Assembly (NCBI GenBank): GCA_036847245.1
Contig: DAIUAL010000159.1
Coordinates: 1-7,611, forward strand
DNA: 7,611 bases
From: UBA4661 sp002405405
GTDB taxonomy: Bacteria > Bacteroidota > Ignavibacteria > Kapaibacteriales > UBA4661
Direction of reading: 5' to 3'
The position numbers were made by a program, and so were the translations under genes. Numbering within the stretch: position 1 is the stretch's first letter; each line of letters begins with the position of its first letter. The notes beneath the pieces were generated by a model that was not told the DNA's origin, made no database searches, and worked only from the letters and a program-made list of their open reading frames with translations. This document shows positions 6,535 to 7,611 of the stretch, piece after piece.

Positions 6535-7269
6535 TTACTTTTCAGTCTGACCGCTCTGCACAAGAGCGATGCGCGATGATATGCCCAATTTTTCCATGAT
6601 ATTACGGCGGTGTGTTTCGACTGTTCGAGGGCTAATGTGGAGTCGTGTTCCGATAGCTTCATCGGATCTTCCTTGTTGAACTTCGTGGAGTATTTCGCGT
6701 TCTCGTGGTGTCAATTGCTCCAATGCTGATGCTTCGATACGAGAAGGATTTTGGTTTATGCTTTGAGCAGAAGATGGTTGTGCAGAGGGTGTTTGTGTCA
6801 TCAATTTTGCCATTTCCGTCATGACAGGAGCAGAAAATGTCGCCAAGTGTTGATATGCTACCGAGCGTATCGATTGCAATAGTTCGTCTCGTCTTGCATT
6901 CTTCGTCAAATAGCCACGTATTTTGGATTGCACTGCTTTTTGAATGTAATCGGTAGAAGCATACATACTCACCAGCACAATACCGGTTTGTGGCGAAAGC
7001 GCAAGAAGTTCGTCTATGCAGTCGATACTTTTCCCATCGGGTAAATCAATATCCAAGAGCAGAACATTCGGCATACATGTTTGCATGATTGTTCGCGCAG
7101 AGCCAAGTGTATGACCAATGCTACAGATTGTCATATCGGACTCCATTCGTATCACCGATGCAATGCCTTCGGCATACAAATGGTGGTCATCGACAATGGC
7201 AACCACGATGGTGTCAGGTTGAGAATGATTTGGTTGAGAGTGAGCAGTATGGAGAATGGGGGTACTCAT
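6535..7269 (-). CDS. NarL/FixJ-family response regulator
   Basis: This is a DNA-binding transcription regulator of a two-component system, 244 residues. Residues about 21-140 form the receiver domain: acidic pair Asp27-Asp28 in IVDDHH, phospho-acceptor Asp73 in VLLLDIDLPDG, Ser101 in the Thr/Ser position (IVLVSMYAS), and Lys123 in GYLTKNA. A Gln/Ser/Pro-rich linker covers about 158-180. Residues 186-240 are a LuxR-type helix-turn-helix: LTPREREILHEVQQGRSDEA, then LHISPRTVETHRRNIMEKLG. All key residues are present. ATG at 7269 leaves a 20-residue polar lead (HSQPNHSQPD) before the first strand; a start at the GTG codons near residue 22 is possible. It lies 95 bp after the kinase gene, as in a usual kinase-regulator pair. 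Its likely targets include the CCGTA array just past its stop. The 95-bp gap contains TTGACA at 7324-7319 but no fitting -10 box. Confidence 0.97.
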   Translation of the reverse strand: MSTPILHTAHSQPNHSQPDTIVVAIVDDHHLYAEGIASVIRMESDMTICSIGHTLGSARTIMQTCMPNVLLLDIDLPDGKSIDCIDELLALSPQTGIVLVSMYASTDYIQKAVQSKIRGYLTKNARRDELLQSIRSVAYQHLATFSAPVMTEMAKLMTQTPSAQPSSAQSINQNPSRIEASALEQLTPREREILHEVQQGRSDEAIGTRLHISPRTVETHRRNIMEKLGISSRIALVQSGQTEK

Positions 7270-7568
7270 AGTATGAGAGAAAATATCAGTGAATACGAGA
7301 GAGAAAGATTGCCTTACTTGTCAAGCAGATCATACCAACCAGTTGAAAAAAACAACGGTGATTTTCACGGAGAAGATGACAAGAGAGGAGCGGGTACACG
7401 AATAACTACGCATGTACCTTTGCCAATCGTAGAGTCAATATCAAATGTTCCTTCGATGCTCTGAATACGCTCGCGCATATTCCTCAAACCAAGATTTTCG
7501 GTATATGTACGCTCTGTGTCGAAGCCGATGCCAGTGTCTTTGGCTGTCAGCACAAGTGTAGCATCATA

Positions 7569-7571
7569 CTA
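7569..7571 (-). other. In-frame TAG inside the kinase ATPase domain
   Basis: TAG falls between HARSEYLDSDLV and YDATLVLTAKD, within one conserved domain and with no loss of spacing. In NarX, as I recall it, the aligned residue is Gln, so CAG to TAG is a simple explanation. Confidence 0.7.
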
Positions 7572-7607
7572 GACAAGATCACTATCCAAATACTCAGAAC
7601 GAGCATG

Positions 7608-7610
7608 TTA
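7608..7610 (-). other. In-frame TAA in the kinase N box, at the window edge
   Basis: TAA directly precedes the N-box His-Ala-Arg, where Lys, Arg or Gln is usual. The site is two bases from the window end, so its upstream context cannot be seen. Confidence 0.55.
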
Positions 7611-7611
7611 G

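Larger units (their letters stand above)
7365..7611 (-). pseudogene. Histidine kinase of NarX/DegS type, C-terminal ATPase fragment with two in-frame stops
   Basis: The frame reads HARSEYLDSDLV, TAG, YDATLVLTAKDTGIGF, then NLGLRNMRERIQSIEGTF and IDSTIGKGTCVVIRVP, ending in TGA at 7367-7365. DTGIGF is the G1 box; GLRNMRERIQSIEG and TIGKGT are the later ATP-lid and G2 parts typical of the HPK7 sensor kinases that pair with NarL-type regulators. HAR is the end of the N box (usually Asn-x-x-Lys-His-Ala). The distance from this His to the Asp of the G1 box is 23 residues, as I recall for NarX, so no codon is missing. TAG at 7571-7569 interrupts the strand between the two boxes, and TAA at 7610-7608 takes the place of the residue before His. 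As read, no working ATPase domain could be made. The dimerisation and sensor parts lie outside the window. Confidence 0.8.

Noticed and set aside
7319..7324. TTGACA as a -35 box for the response regulator gene
   Set aside because: No acceptable -10 box lies 16-18 bp downstream.
7081..7464. 127-codon open frame on the plus strand
   Set aside because: It overlaps the well-supported response regulator and kinase genes on the other strand.
1..7611. Complete reassignment of TAA and TAG to Gln
   Set aside because: TAA ends the response regulator right after its helix-turn-helix domain and ends the barrel gene before a new signal peptide, so TAA works as a stop here. I keep only the narrower question of readthrough or TAG recoding.

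Overview
The window looks like a piece of a Gram-negative chromosome, probably from the Bacteroidota/Chlorobi (FCB) group. The clues are a lipoprotein and a beta-barrel protein made for the outer membrane, a large exported WG-repeat protein, a HPK7/NarL-type kinase and regulator pair, and a near absence of Shine-Dalgarno sequences before the starts. The lineage call is an inference and weak. No RNA gene, CRISPR array, transposase or integrase is visible. Every gene I accept lies on the minus strand, so gene order runs from high to low coordinates.

Layout, in transcription order. (1) 7611-7365: C-terminal ATP-binding part of a NarX/DegS-type histidine kinase, cut by the window edge and carrying two in-frame stops. 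(2) 7269-6535: intact NarL/FixJ response regulator. (3) 6498-6426: an intergenic array of CCGTA motifs phased at about one helical turn, a likely operator. (4) 6352-5957: a stand-alone receiver-like protein that has lost the phospho-acceptor Asp and the conserved Lys. (5) 5914-5420: an unrecognised 164-residue protein. (6) 5289-2143: one long, AT-rich reading frame for an exported WG-repeat protein of about 1,050 codons, split into two ORFs by a single in-frame TAG at 4545-4543. (7) 2058-2030: a perfect 13-bp hairpin in the 239-bp gap. (8) 1903-1172: a small outer-membrane beta-barrel protein, split by an in-frame TAA at 1561-1559. (9) 1111-1: the start of a lipoprotein with a barrel-like C-terminal half, which runs off the left edge.

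How the genes may work together: the kinase and regulator form a classical two-component pair. The CCGTA array lies just after the regulator gene and just before the pseudo-receiver, so the regulator may control the downstream envelope genes through it (inference). The beta-barrel gene and the lipoprotein gene are 60 bp apart and probably form one transcription unit.

The most unusual point is that three of the seven genes are cut by in-frame TAA or TAG codons (four in all), with the protein continuing sensibly in the same frame afterwards. Each could come from a Gln codon by one C-to-T change. TAA also ends the regulator and barrel genes cleanly, so a wholesale change of code is unlikely. Gene decay, sequence error or stop-codon readthrough remain possible.
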